Assembly: GCF_004745575.1 (NCBI RefSeq)
Contig: NZ_RPEM01000003.1
Coordinates: 186,001 to 250,000, forward strand
DNA from: Pseudotabrizicola sediminis
Lineage (GTDB): Bacteria; Pseudomonadota; Alphaproteobacteria; Rhodobacterales; Rhodobacteraceae
DNA: 64,000 nt
Direction of reading: 5' to 3'
The notes below the pieces were generated by a model that was not told the origin of the DNA, ran no database searches, and saw only the letters and a program-made list of their open reading frames with translations. Within the stretch, counting starts at the first letter, position 1. The number at the start of each line of letters is the position of its first letter. Position numbers and translations under genes: made by a program. Positions 35,183 through 43,042 of this stretch are shown one piece after another.

Positions 35183-35425
35183 ATGTTTGCCTCGCTCCAC
35201 ACCGCCACGCTCGCCACCCGGCGCGTGCAGACGGCTGGCAGCGCCCCGCGCCTTTGGACGCTCGTGCGCTCGGCCCTTGCCGCGCACCGCCAGCGCCAGT
35301 TTCTCGCCCGGCTCGATGACCGCACCCTCGCCGATATCGGCCTCACCCGCGATCAGGCCGTGTCCGAAGCGCAGCGCCCGATGTGGGACATTCCGGCCAA
35401 CTGGAACGGCCGCATTCTGGCCTGA
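35183..35425 (+). CDS. DUF1127 small protein
   Basis: The 80-residue basic protein ends with a DUF1127 domain (HRQRQFLARLDDRTLADIGLTRDQAVSEAQRPMWD split over residues 38-72). AAAGGAAAG stands before the ATG at 35183. The open frame upstream is non-coding in character. In Rhodobacter sphaeroides a DUF1127 protein (CcaF1) binds RNA and takes part in sRNA maturation and stress responses. Whether this copy does is unknown. An 11-bp perfect hairpin follows at 35445. Confidence 0.85.
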   Translation: MFASLHTATLATRRVQTAGSAPRLWTLVRSALAAHRQRQFLARLDDRTLADIGLTRDQAVSEAQRPMWDIPANWNGRILA

Positions 35426-35444
35426 AACCCGCATGACACCGGCC

Positions 35445-35471
35445 CGATGCAGGCCATACCGGCCTGCATCG
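35445..35471 (+). terminator. Hairpin after the DUF1127 gene
   Basis: CGATGCAGGCC and GGCCTGCATCG form an 11-bp perfect stem with a five-base loop (ATACC), 20 bp after the stop codon. There is no T run, so it may be an RNA-stabilising or processing structure rather than a true terminator. Confidence 0.55.
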
Positions 35472-35512
35472 CGGAAATGTCAGAGTTTAAGCAGTGCGCC
35501 GGTCCGGAAATC

Positions 35513-35541
35513 CTTGAAATCAGCCGCAACCTTCCCGATAT
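35513..35541 (+). promoter_or_regulatory. Candidate RpoH (sigma-32) promoter
   Basis: CTTGAA at 35513-35518 and CCCGATAT at 35534-35541 are separated by 15 bases, close to the heat-shock consensus CTTGAA-N13-17-CCCCATNT (one mismatch in the -10). It lies 65 bp upstream of the Bax-inhibitor-1 gene start. Confidence 0.5.
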
Positions 35542-35606
35542 TGTGACTATAAATCTTGTGCGGACAAACCGCGCAGGGCACGGGGTAATTTTTCGGAGGC
35601 TTTCAC

Positions 35607-36329
35607 ATGGCTGACTATACAACGATCCGTACAGCCGGCGCAGGTGCACGCGCCGCTCAGATCGACGAGGGCCTTCGCGCCCATATGAACAAGGTTTACG
35701 GGCTGATGTCCGTCGGCATGGTGCTGACGGGTGGCGTGGCCTGGGCTGTCGGCACCAATGACGCGATGCTCGGGGCCATCTTCGGCACGCCGCTGAAATG
35801 GGTCGTGATGTTCGCGCCGCTGATCATGGTCTTTGCCTTCAGCGCGATGATCAACAAGCTGTCAGCAGCCGCCGCACAACTGTTCTTCTACACCTTCGCC
35901 GCGCTGATGGGCTTGTCGATCAGCTTCATCTTTGCCGTCTACACCGGCGTGTCGATCGCGCAGACCTTCTTCGCCACCGCCATCGCCTTCGCCAGCCTGT
36001 CGCTTTATGGCTACACCACGAAGCGTGATCTGTCGGGCATGGGGACCTTCCTGATGATGGGCCTGATCGGCCTGATCGTCGCCTCGATCGTCAACATCTT
36101 CATGGGCTCGTCCGCGCTGCAATTCGCCATCTCCGTGATCGGCATCCTGATCTTTGCAGGTCTTACCGCCTATGACACGCAAAGCATCAAGAACGAATAT
36201 GTGCAGCATGCGGCGTCGATGGACGAAGAATGGCTCGGCAAGTCGGCCATCATGGGCGCACTGCGGCTGTATCTCGACTTCATCAACATGTTCATGTTCC
36301 TGCTGTCGTTCATGGGCAACCGCGAATAA
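35607..36329 (+). CDS. Bax inhibitor-1/YccA family membrane protein
   Basis: The 240-residue protein has seven hydrophobic spans after a cytosolic N-terminus containing RAAQIDEGLRAHMNKVYGLMSVGM, the hallmark of this family. YDTQSIKNEY near residue 190 is the conserved acidic loop, and DFINMFMFLLSFMGNR closes the protein. YccA of E. coli binds FtsH and protects the secretion channel. Related proteins leak Ca2+ or modulate proteolysis. CGGAGG precedes the ATG. A sigma-32-like promoter lies upstream and a strong terminator downstream, so it appears to be a stand-alone transcription unit. Confidence 0.93.
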   Translation: MADYTTIRTAGAGARAAQIDEGLRAHMNKVYGLMSVGMVLTGGVAWAVGTNDAMLGAIFGTPLKWVVMFAPLIMVFAFSAMINKLSAAAAQLFFYTFAALMGLSISFIFAVYTGVSIAQTFFATAIAFASLSLYGYTTKRDLSGMGTFLMMGLIGLIVASIVNIFMGSSALQFAISVIGILIFAGLTAYDTQSIKNEYVQHAASMDEEWLGKSAIMGALRLYLDFINMFMFLLSFMGNRE

Positions 36330-36354
36330 CGTTTTGGGTTCAGAACCATGACAG

Positions 36355-36382
36355 GGCCGCCTTCGGGCGGCCCTTTTGTTTT
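36355..36382 (+). terminator. Strong terminator after the Bax inhibitor gene
   Basis: GGGCCGCC-TTCG-GGCGGCCC is an 8-bp perfect stem with a UUCG tetraloop, followed by TTTTGTTTT. Confidence 0.92.
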
Positions 36383-36422
36383 GGCCCGCCTTGCGCAATG
36401 CTGCCGCAAAGGAACACCCGCC

Positions 36423-36900
36423 ATGCCCCACTTCCCCCTCGACCAGGCCCTGACCGACAGCGCTGACGGAGCGGAGTCCGCCACCGGCCCCTACCGCGCG
36501 CTGCTTCTGTCCGACACCGGCGGCCTGACCAAGTTCGGGGCCTTTATCGAGATCCTGCCCCCCCGGCTCTGCCTCCTCGATCAAACACTGGCACGCGCAT
36601 GAGGATGAGATGATCCACGTGCTGGCGGGCGAGGTCACATTGGTTGAAGGCGACAGCACCACCCTCCTGCACCCCGGCGACACCGCCACTTTCAAGGCAG
36701 GCACAGCCCTCGGCCACTGCCTGCAAAACCACTCGGCGGCAGAGGCGCGCTATCTGGTGATCGGCACCCGTGGCCCGTCGGATGTGATCACCTACCCCGA
36801 CCACGACCGCGTGCTGCATGTCACCCGCAGCCCGGTGCAGCGCCGCTACACCGATCTGCAAGGCAAGCCCGCAGACTCGCCCTACCGCAAACCAGACTGA
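36423..36900 (+). pseudogene. Cupin-domain protein broken by a one-base frameshift
   Basis: The first half (36423-36564) encodes an N-terminus ending TKFGAFIEILPP. After a run of seven C (36558-36564) the frame is wrong. If one C is removed, translation continues as GSASSIKHWHAHEDEMIHVL, the first cupin motif with its metal-binding HxH and Glu, then LLHPGDTATFKAG and HCLQNHS of the second motif, to the stop at 36898-36900. The intact protein would be about 158 residues. AAAGGAACACC precedes the ATG. It is either a real mutation in a homopolymer or a sequencing error. The rest of the reading frame is in good order. Confidence 0.85.
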
Positions 36901-37249
36901 TCACCAAAGCCGCGCACGAACCGCCGCACCTGCCGCCGCGAGGTCAACCGCACCAGCCGCTTCCCTTCCGGAGCGCTGTCCCACAGCCGTTGAACCCCCG
37001 CACGCGCGGTTTGCCGTGTGCGCCAGATAAACCGCCAGAACGGCAGCGTCTCGCGGTGAAAATCGAGGCCTCCCCCGCCTCGACCGCGTGACACAGCAGG
37101 GTCTTCTCGTCGCGCTGCCGCTCGCGGCAGCGCGGCATCCAGTGGATATGATCGACATGCACCACCGGCAACCCGGTCACCTTGCCCAGCCCCCGCGCCA
37201 GCGTCGACTTGCCGGACCCCGGCTGCCCGACGATCATGACGCGCTGCAT
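36882..37249 (-). pseudogene. P-loop kinase (DNA topology modulation FlaR-like), internally deleted
   Basis: The first 64 codons from 37249 (RVMIVGQPGSGKSTLARGLG, then VVHVDHIHW, and CHAVEAGEASIF) match the N-terminus of small adenylate-kinase-like P-loop proteins. A different frame then gives the C-terminus FWRFIWRTRQTARAGVQRLW and GKRLVRLTSRRQVRRFVRGF. The middle of the family, about 65 residues including the EGG/HS and lid region, is missing, and the frame is shifted at about 37055-37085. Hence the gene is a remnant. It lies against the frameshifted cupin, its tail overlapping that gene's end. Confidence 0.75.
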
Positions 37250-37273
37250 GATAAACGCCTTAGCGACACATGC

Positions 37274-37295
37274 AAAAGACCGCCCGAAGGCGGCC
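37274..37295 (-). terminator. Rho-independent terminator after rpmG
   Basis: On the minus strand GGCCGCC-TTCG-GGCGGTC forms a 7-bp stem (one G-U pair) followed by TTTT. It lies about 50 bp past the rpmG stop. Confidence 0.85.
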
Positions 37296-37346
37296 GTTTA
37301 CGGTAAGGTAGCAGGATCAGATCACCTCCGGACCTGCCGCAAGATC

Positions 37347-37514
37347 CTACTTGATCTTGCCTTCTTTGTACTCGACATGTTCCCGCTTAACGGGGTCGTA
37401 TTTACGGACCGTCATCTTTTCGGTCATGGTCCGGGCATTCTTTTTGGTGACATAGAAATGCCCGGTGCCAGCCGTCGAGTTCAGACGGATCTTGATCGTC
37501 GCCGGTTTGGCCAT
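37347..37514 (-). CDS. rpmG: 50S ribosomal protein L33
   Basis: The 55-residue protein (starts [20 protein letters not shown], then [14 protein letters not shown] and a C-terminal [17 protein letters not shown]) is bacterial L33 of the cysteine-free type, so it has no zinc knuckle. GGAGAGACGAC precedes the ATG. It is short and easy to miss between the kinase remnant and rnpB. A terminator follows. Confidence 0.95.
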   Translation of the reverse strand: MAKPATIKIRLNSTAGTGHFYVTKKNARTMTEKMTVRKYDPVKREHVEYKEGKIK

Positions 37515-37702
37515 AGTCGTCTCTCCTGCATCGGGGAAACACCGTTGCCCCGCGAAATCCTTGAAGCCCGCCTTTTACCCGTGCGCACCGCAGAGTCAAC
37601 AGCCAAACGCCGCGCGGGTTGATCTTATTGAGCGCGCTGTGCGCGCAAGCGGTTTTCTCGCCTCTGCGGCAAGCCGCAACCGGCTCGGACGACGCCTCCG
37701 GC

Positions 37703-37787
37703 GGGGATATTTAGAAACAGATGATGGGCATTCATCTGTTCTTAAATATCCTGGGGGTGAGGCGAAGCCGAGGGGGCAAAGCCCCCT
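37703..37787 (-). repeat. AAATATCC-GGGGG element, family 1, copy 3, paired head to head
   Basis: GGATATTTAGAAACAGATGA (37705-37724) and TCATCTGTTCTTAAATATCC (37732-37751) form an inverted repeat of 20 bases with two mismatches around a 7-base spacer. It is followed by the hairpin AGGGGGC-AAA-GCCCCCT (37771-37787), which lies 20 bp beyond the 3' end of rnpB and may terminate it. Confidence 0.7.
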
Positions 37788-37806
37788 GGCACCACTGACA
37801 AACATT

Positions 37807-38250
37807 GCGCGGATGGCCTGTAAGCCGGATTCTGTCCAAGGCTTTCGCCTCTGGATGACCATTCCTCTGCCGCACCTGTTACCAGATGCAGTCAAGCTGC
37901 CAACCCGGGCCTCTGGGCTGAAGCGTCCCTGTGGAGGTCTCTGCTGGCGCCGCGGGCTTGCACCTTTGGCAGTCGCAGACCTTTCCACACAAGGCCCCTA
38001 TTCGGCATTGCTCCGGGTGGGGCTTGCCGTGCCGGTCCTGTTGCCAGTCCCGCGGTGGGCTTTTACCCCACCGTTTCACCTGTTCCCTGCCACGCAAGAG
38101 GCGAACCTCTCAAACAACAGGGAAGTCTCTTCTCTGTGGCGCTTTCCCTGGGGTTGCCCCCGCCGGGGGTTACCCGGCACCCTTGCTTCATGGAGTCCGG
38201 ACTTTCCTCGAAGGGTCTCCCCCTCGCGGTCATCCAGCCATCCGCGCGAG
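37807..38250 (-). ncRNA. rnpB: RNase P RNA, bacterial class A
   Basis: On the minus strand the RNA begins GCGCGGATGGCTGG and ends with the matching GGCCATCCGCGC (helix P1). The universal GAGGAAAGTCCGG lies near the 5' end and ACAGAATCCGGCTTACAGGCC-type sequence near the 3' end. AGGGTGCCGGGTAACCCCCG and AACAGGTGAAACGGTGGGGT in between are typical of alphaproteobacteria. Ends are approximate to a few bases. The RNA cuts the 5' leader from tRNA precursors together with RnpA. Protein-like frames across this region are not genes. Confidence 0.95.
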
Positions 38251-38263
38251 CCGGGGCTTACGC

Positions 38264-38926
38264 TTATGCGAAGGGGGCGTCAACGCCAAAGCGTGTGGCA
38301 AGGTCAGCCGCCATGGCGGCATCGGTGGCTGTGACAGGGCCGGTGGCAAAGGGCCGGAAGCGCCAGCGAAAGGCGCGCAGCAGGGTGGCCTCGTCCGATG
38401 CGGGGTAGCCGAAGCGGCGGGCGAGCGGGACAAAGTCGGGTGCCCGACCAGCCCCGGCCGGTTCCGGCCAGACCGACAGGCCCTGATGCGCCAGCCTGCG
38501 CCAGTCAAAGCGCGGACCGGGGTCCGATTTACGGTCGGGGGCCATGTCGGAATGGCCGATCACCCGCTGCGGCGGAATGGACCAGCGCGCCATGATGCCC
38601 CCCAGCAGCTGTTCCAGCGCCGCCATCTGCGGCTCGGCAAAGGGGTGATCGCCGCGATTGTCCAGCTCGATTCCGATGGACTGGCTGTTCACATCCGCAA
38701 CGCCCGCCCATTCGCCGGCCCCCGCATGCCAGGCGCGCTGCGCCTCGTCCACCAGCGCCTCTGCCGCGCCTTGGCGCGAGATCAGCCAATGGGCCGAGAC
38801 TTCGGCCGCAGGGTCACAGAGCCGCGCACGCGCGGCCTCATGGCTGTCCATCGCGGTGTAGTGGATCACGATCAGCGACGGACGCACCCCGCCGCGCCGC
38901 GCGCCGAAGTTCGGCGAGGGTGTCAC
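38264..38926 (-). CDS. N-acetylmuramoyl-L-alanine amidase (Amidase_2, AmiD/AmpD type)
   Basis: The 220-residue protein has the zinc amidase fold: LIVIHYTAMDSHEAA (first zinc His), VSAHWLISRQG, AWHAGAGEWAG, SIGIELDNRGDHPF and VIGHSDMAPDRKSDPGPRFDW (second zinc site). It removes the peptide from muramic acid. A C-terminal segment of about 60 residues resembles the peptidoglycan-binding part of AmiD. No signal peptide is visible, as in the cytosolic AmpD-like group. The start is GTG at 38926, overlapping the stop of the lipoprotein gene upstream (GTGA), so coupled. Confidence 0.9.
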   Translation of the reverse strand: MTPSPNFGARRGGVRPSLIVIHYTAMDSHEAARARLCDPAAEVSAHWLISRQGAAEALVDEAQRAWHAGAGEWAGVADVNSQSIGIELDNRGDHPFAEPQMAALEQLLGGIMARWSIPPQRVIGHSDMAPDRKSDPGPRFDWRRLAHQGLSVWPEPAGAGRAPDFVPLARRFGYPASDEATLLRAFRWRFRPFATGPVTATDAAMAADLATRFGVDAPFA

Positions 38927-39660
38927 CGCAGCCGGTACGGGCTCGGGTCCCAGGTGCAGGCATAGCCGTCGCCGTCCGGGTCAAGGCCCAGACGGTCACG
39001 CTCTGGCCCGCCCCGCTCCAGAAACGCCTGCTGCGCGAGATCGGGTGAGGCGTAGCCCGCGCATTTTGCCGCCGTGTTCCCCACGCCAAAGCCGGACCGC
39101 CGATACAACTGTGTGCCGCGCGGGTGGCTGGTCGCCAGCGCGTAATCCACGATGTTCGGCCCCGCAGCGCCCGACCGCACCGGCAAGGCACCGGGCTGAA
39201 TCACCTGATACTGGGCGCGGTTGCGGTCGATCCGGGCCCGGTCGCTTTCAATCGTCTCGCGGCTGGCGACCGCGTCAAAGTCGTTCTCGTCCGAAATCGT
39301 GGCCCCCCCGCCAAGGCTGGCAATCCGCGCAGCCTCACCGGTTTCTTCGCGGATGCCGGCGGGCGCATTGCCGCGTGGCCGGATCTCACCGCTCACAATC
39401 GGGGCACCGATCACCGCGCCGGTCGAAGACCCACCCGAAGGCACGATCCCGCCACGGCCATCGGCCCGGTCAATCGCCGCCCCGATTTGATCGGTCGAAA
39501 ACCCCGGCGTGACAACCGGTTGCGGACGCCCCGCCGCCGCATCGCGGTCGCGCACATAAGAATTGTAGTCCTGAAACCCAACCCCGGCCCCGCTGTCCGG
39601 CACGGCGCTTGCGCAGGCCGCAAGAGTCAAAGGCAAAAGCAAAAGCAGCGACACACGCAT
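38923..39660 (-). CDS. Lipoprotein with C-terminal excalibur calcium-binding-like domain
   Basis: The 245-residue protein has a lipoprotein signal (MRVSLLLLLPLTLAAC, Cys16), a long Gly/Ala-rich middle and a C-terminal DPDGDGYACTWDP, the excalibur (extracellular Ca-binding) pattern with CAGYASPDLAQQAFLERGG before it. The same overall design recurs in Rhodobacteraceae. The function is not known to me. It is coupled to the amidase, which suggests a role in cell-wall maintenance. Confidence 0.8.
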   Translation of the reverse strand: MRVSLLLLLPLTLAACASAVPDSGAGVGFQDYNSYVRDRDAAAGRPQPVVTPGFSTDQIGAAIDRADGRGGIVPSGGSSTGAVIGAPIVSGEIRPRGNAPAGIREETGEAARIASLGGGATISDENDFDAVASRETIESDRARIDRNRAQYQVIQPGALPVRSGAAGPNIVDYALATSHPRGTQLYRRSGFGVGNTAAKCAGYASPDLAQQAFLERGGPERDRLGLDPDGDGYACTWDPSPYRLR

Positions 39661-39697
39661 GATCAGTCAGACCCGAATTGAAGTTCAAATGCCGCAA

Positions 39698-41191
39698 TTA
39701 CCACCATTTGGCCGGCTTGGCCACAAAGCCCGCCGCACGCTCCAGCACATAGGCGTGATTGAGCAGCTCCGCCTCTTCCCAAGGCCGCCCGATCAACTGC
39801 AACCCCAAGGGCAGCCCCTTGGCGTCCAGCCCCACCGGCACGGCAATCCCCGGCAGACCCGCAAGGTTGAGCGTGACGGTAAAGACATCGTTCAGATACA
39901 TCTCCACCGGGTCTGCCCCGCCCTGCTCGCCCAGCCCAAAGGCCGAAGACGGCGTGGCCGGGGCCAGGATCGCATCGATCCCCGCCGCGAAAGCCTGCTC
40001 AAAGTCGCACTTGATCAGCGCCCGCACCTTGCGCGCCCGGTTGTAATAGGCGTCGTAAAACCCGGCTGACAGCACATAGGTGCCCGCCATGATCCGGCGC
40101 TGCACCTCTGGCCCGAACCCCTCGGCGCGGGTCTTTTCATACATCTCGGTGATGCCATCGCCCTGCGCCAGTTTCGCGCGGTGCCCATAGCGCACCCCGT
40201 CATAGCGGGCGAGGTTGGACGACGCCTCGGCGGGCGCAATGATGTAATAGGTCGGCAGCGCATATTTCGCGTGCGGCAGCGAGATATCCACAATCTCGGC
40301 CCCGGCGTCGCGCATCATCTCCATGCCACGATCCCACAGCGCCGCAATCTCCGTTGGCATCCCGTCCAGCCGGTATTCGCGCGCAATCCCGATCTTCTTG
40401 CCGCGAATGTCGCCGGTCAGCGCCGCCTCAAAATCCGGCACCGCCAGCTCGGCGCTGGTCGAATCCTTTGCGTCATGCCCGGAAATCGCGCCCAGCATGA
40501 TCGCCGCATCGCGCACCGTACGGGTCATCGGTCCCGCCTGATCGAGGCTGGAAGCGTAAGCTACAATCCCCCAACGCGACACCCGGCCATAGGTCGGCTT
40601 GATCCCGGTGATGCCGCAGAACGCCGCCGGCTGGCGGATCGACCCGCCGGTATCGGTACCCAGCGCCGCCAGACACAGATCTGCCGCCACCGCCGCCGCC
40701 GACCCGCCCGAAGATCCGCCCGGCGTCAGCCGCCGGTCATCCACCTTCCACGGGTTCACGGCCGGGCCGTAGCAAGACGATTCGTTCGACGATCCCATCG
40801 CGAATTCGTCCATGTTCAGCTTGCCAAGGCAGACGGCCCCCGCCTCCCACAGCTTGGTGGTCACGGTCGATTCGTATTCGGGCCGGAACCCGCGCAGAAT
40901 GTTCGACCCCGCCTGTGTGGGCACGCCCTTGACCGCGAACAGATCCTTCACCCCAACCGGAATGCCGCACAGGCTGGGCGCATCGCCGCCCGCCAGCCGC
41001 GCATCCGCCGCCCGCGCCTGTTCCAGCGCCAGTTCCGGCGTCTTGTGCACGAAGGCGTTCAGCACATCGCCCGCATCCATCGCGGTCAGGCAAGCCATGG
41101 TCAGATCGACCGCCGTCACCTCACCCTTGCGCAGCGCATCGCGTGCGCCTGCTACCGTCCAGCCGTTGGCTCCGCCCATATCCGCGCTCAT
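39698..41191 (-). CDS. gatA: Aspartyl/glutamyl-tRNA amidotransferase subunit A
   Basis: The 497-residue amidase-signature protein shows the catalytic Ser-cisSer-Lys triad: [14 protein letters not shown] (Lys), [16 protein letters not shown] (Ser) and [16 protein letters not shown] (Ser). It transamidates Glu-tRNA(Gln) or Asp-tRNA(Asn) using glutamine together with GatB and GatC. gatC overlaps its start (ATGA at 41188-41191). gatB is not in the window, which is common in this group. Confidence 0.97.
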   Translation of the reverse strand: MSADMGGANGWTVAGARDALRKGEVTAVDLTMACLTAMDAGDVLNAFVHKTPELALEQARAADARLAGGDAPSLCGIPVGVKDLFAVKGVPTQAGSNILRGFRPEYESTVTTKLWEAGAVCLGKLNMDEFAMGSSNESSCYGPAVNPWKVDDRRLTPGGSSGGSAAAVAADLCLAALGTDTGGSIRQPAAFCGITGIKPTYGRVSRWGIVAYASSLDQAGPMTRTVRDAAIMLGAISGHDAKDSTSAELAVPDFEAALTGDIRGKKIGIAREYRLDGMPTEIAALWDRGMEMMRDAGAEIVDISLPHAKYALPTYYIIAPAEASSNLARYDGVRYGHRAKLAQGDGITEMYEKTRAEGFGPEVQRRIMAGTYVLSAGFYDAYYNRARKVRALIKCDFEQAFAAGIDAILAPATPSSAFGLGEQGGADPVEMYLNDVFTVTLNLAGLPGIAVPVGLDAKGLPLGLQLIGRPWEEAELLNHAYVLERAAGFVAKPAKWW

Positions 41192-41475
41192 TCCACCACC
41201 TTCGGCACCGCAAAGAACCCCTCACGCGCATCGGGCGCGTTCTTCAGCACGGCAGCCTGCTGATTGCCATCGCTGATCACATCCACCCGGCGCTTCAACC
41301 GCATCGGCGTAACCGAGGTCATCGGTTCCACCCCCGTCACATCCACATCCTTCAGCTGCTCCATGAAACCAAGGATCGACGACAGCTTCTCGGCCAGATC
41401 GGGCAGATCGCCCTCCTCTACCCGGATACGGGACAATTTCGCCACCTTGCGGGCAGTATCGATGTCGATGGACAT
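41188..41475 (-). CDS. gatC: Aspartyl/glutamyl-tRNA amidotransferase subunit C
   Basis: The 95-residue protein matches GatC ([51 protein letters not shown]). GatC stabilises GatA and GatB. The ATG at 41475 is chosen because the family begins a few residues before the first helix. The frame is open ten codons earlier. It overlaps gatA by four bases. Confidence 0.95.
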   Translation of the reverse strand: MSIDIDTARKVAKLSRIRVEEGDLPDLAEKLSSILGFMEQLKDVDVTGVEPMTSVTPMRLKRRVDVISDGNQQAAVLKNAPDAREGFFAVPKVVE

Positions 41476-41616
41476 TTTGGGCCCTTTCCCTGCAATAACC
41501 CGCATTGTTTAGCCCCCCGCCTTTCGGGCTGCAAGCCCGCGCTTCCAAGCCCAGCCTTGCCAAATCGCCGCCCAGCGCTCAATTTCACCTCACAACAACA
41601 CCAAGGAACATCTTCC

Positions 41617-42315
41617 ATGCAGATAACCTGGCTTGGCCATTCCGGCTTTCGGATCGAGATTGAAAACGCGGTCCTGCTGATCGACCCATGGCTGGACGGC
41701 AACCCGATGTTTCCCGCAGACAAGCGCGCCGATGCGCTGGCGGGTGTCACCCATATCTTCCTGACGCATGCCCATGGCGACCATGCCTCGGGCGCGCTGG
41801 CGATTGCACAGGAAACCGGGGCCACCATCGCCGCCATTCATGAACTGGCCGCGTATCTGACCCGCGAAGGCGCAAAGGACGTGATCGGCTTTGGCAAGGG
41901 CGGCACCATTGACGCGAACGGGGCCAAGGTCACCATGGTCAATGCCTCGCATTCCTCCAGCATCGACTTTGCGGGCGGCAACGCCATTGCCGGCGGGTCA
42001 GAGGCGGGGTTCATGATCGCCGGTGAAGGTCAGGTGATCTATGTCTCGGGCGACACCGACATCATGGCCGATATGGACTGGATGGCCGATTACCACAAAC
42101 CGAACATCGGCATCCTGTCTTGCGGCGGGCACTACACCATGGACATGGCCCGCGCCGCCTATGCCGCCCGGCGCTATTTCAACTTCAAGACCGTGATCCC
42201 CTGCCATTACAAGACCTTCGGCCTGCTGGCGCAAGACGCGTCCGAGCTGAAGGCCGGCCTGCCCCCGGGTGTCACCCTGATCGAACCGCAGGTGATGGAG
42301 CCGATCCGGCTCTGA
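41617..42315 (+). CDS. UPF0173 metal-dependent hydrolase (metallo-beta-lactamase fold)
   Basis: The 232-residue protein has the MBL metal site FLTHAHGDHASGALA (HxHxDH), then NASHSSSIDF, GDTDIMADMDWMADYHKPNIGILSCGG (metal Asp) and IPCHYKTF (last His). It belongs to the UPF0173 group related to L-ascorbate lactonases (UlaG). The natural substrate is unknown. CAAGGAACATC precedes the ATG at 41617. The long upstream open frame is part of the divergent gatC region. Divergent from gatCA, convergent with tadA. Confidence 0.9.
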   Translation: MQITWLGHSGFRIEIENAVLLIDPWLDGNPMFPADKRADALAGVTHIFLTHAHGDHASGALAIAQETGATIAAIHELAAYLTREGAKDVIGFGKGGTIDANGAKVTMVNASHSSSIDFAGGNAIAGGSEAGFMIAGEGQVIYVSGDTDIMADMDWMADYHKPNIGILSCGGHYTMDMARAAYAARRYFNFKTVIPCHYKTFGLLAQDASELKAGLPPGVTLIEPQVMEPIRL

Positions 42316-42498
42316 CCCGCCTGCCCGGGTGATCCTTGCGGGTGGCGGGCAAACCCCGCCGCCTGCACATCCGCCCTTGCGCGGCGGCGCAAGGCCGCAT
42401 AGTCGCCCCGGCCAACGGCGGCAAAGTGTAAAAAATCCCTTGCCGCCATGACATCAAGTCCTTGTTTTAAAACATCTCCCCAAGCTGAAACACAGTGG

Positions 42499-42966
42499 TC
42501 ACGCCCCCCGCCGCCCCGCAAAAAATGCCCGCAGCATCGCCTCGGCCTCTGCCGCTCCGATACCATCATAAACCTCGGGCACGTGGTGGCACTGGGGGTG
42601 GGCAAACACCCGTGCCCCCACCGCCACACCGCCGCTTTTCGGGTCCGCTGCACCGTAATACAGCCGCCCCACCCTTGCTGCCGCAATCGCTGCGGCACAC
42701 ATCGGGCAAGGCTCCAGCGTCACGTACAGATCATACCCCACCAGCCGCTCCGACCGCGCAAGCCTGCACCCCTCGCGGATCACCAGCACCTCGGCATGGG
42801 CCGTCGGATCGCATAGCTCCCGCGTCCGGTTCCCCGCCCGCGCCACGATGCGCCCGCCGGGTGCCACCAGCACCGCCCCCACCGGAACCTCATCGCGCAA
42901 CGCCGCCGCCCGCGCCTCCTCCAGCGCCACTTCCATAAAGGACACGAACCCGCGTTGCTCTTTCAT
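42499..42966 (-). CDS. tadA: tRNA-specific adenosine deaminase
   Basis: The roughly 155-residue protein has the Zn sites HAEVLVIREG (His-Ala-Glu) and PCPMCAAAIAAA (Pro-Cys-x2-Cys), plus AGNRTRELCDPTAHAE. It converts A34 to inosine in tRNA-Arg. The start at 42966 (ATG) lies inside the family 1 repeat, whose GGGAACAGATGAAAG provides the initiation region. ATG at 42936 (MEVALEEAR) is the alternative and removes a non-conserved tail. The two cannot be decided here. Confidence 0.92.
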   Translation of the reverse strand: MKEQRGFVSFMEVALEEARAAALRDEVPVGAVLVAPGGRIVARAGNRTRELCDPTAHAEVLVIREGCRLARSERLVGYDLYVTLEPCPMCAAAIAAARVGRLYYGAADPKSGGVAVGARVFAHPQCHHVPEVYDGIGAAEAEAMLRAFFAGRRGA

Positions 42967-43018
42967 CTGTTCCCAAATATCCTTGGATGTCCGGGGGCAG
43001 ACAGCCGCCGGGGCTGGC
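42961..43018 (+). repeat. AAATATCC-GGGGG element, family 1, copy 4
   Basis: TTTCATCTGTTCCCAAATATCC (read in two parts, 42961-42982) leads to CCGGGGGCAGACAGCCGCCGG. The left end overlaps the start of tadA, and the right end precedes rluB by about 25 bases. The left half matches the right arm of the 37705-37751 inverted repeat. Confidence 0.7.
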
Positions 43019-43042
43019 CACCCGGCGCCAAGGATGACAGTC

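Noticed and set aside
37465-38965. Protein-like frames around 37.5-39.0 kb
   Set aside because: They cover rpmG, rnpB and the amidase. rnpB is a structural RNA with strong conserved sequence, so the frames are not genes.
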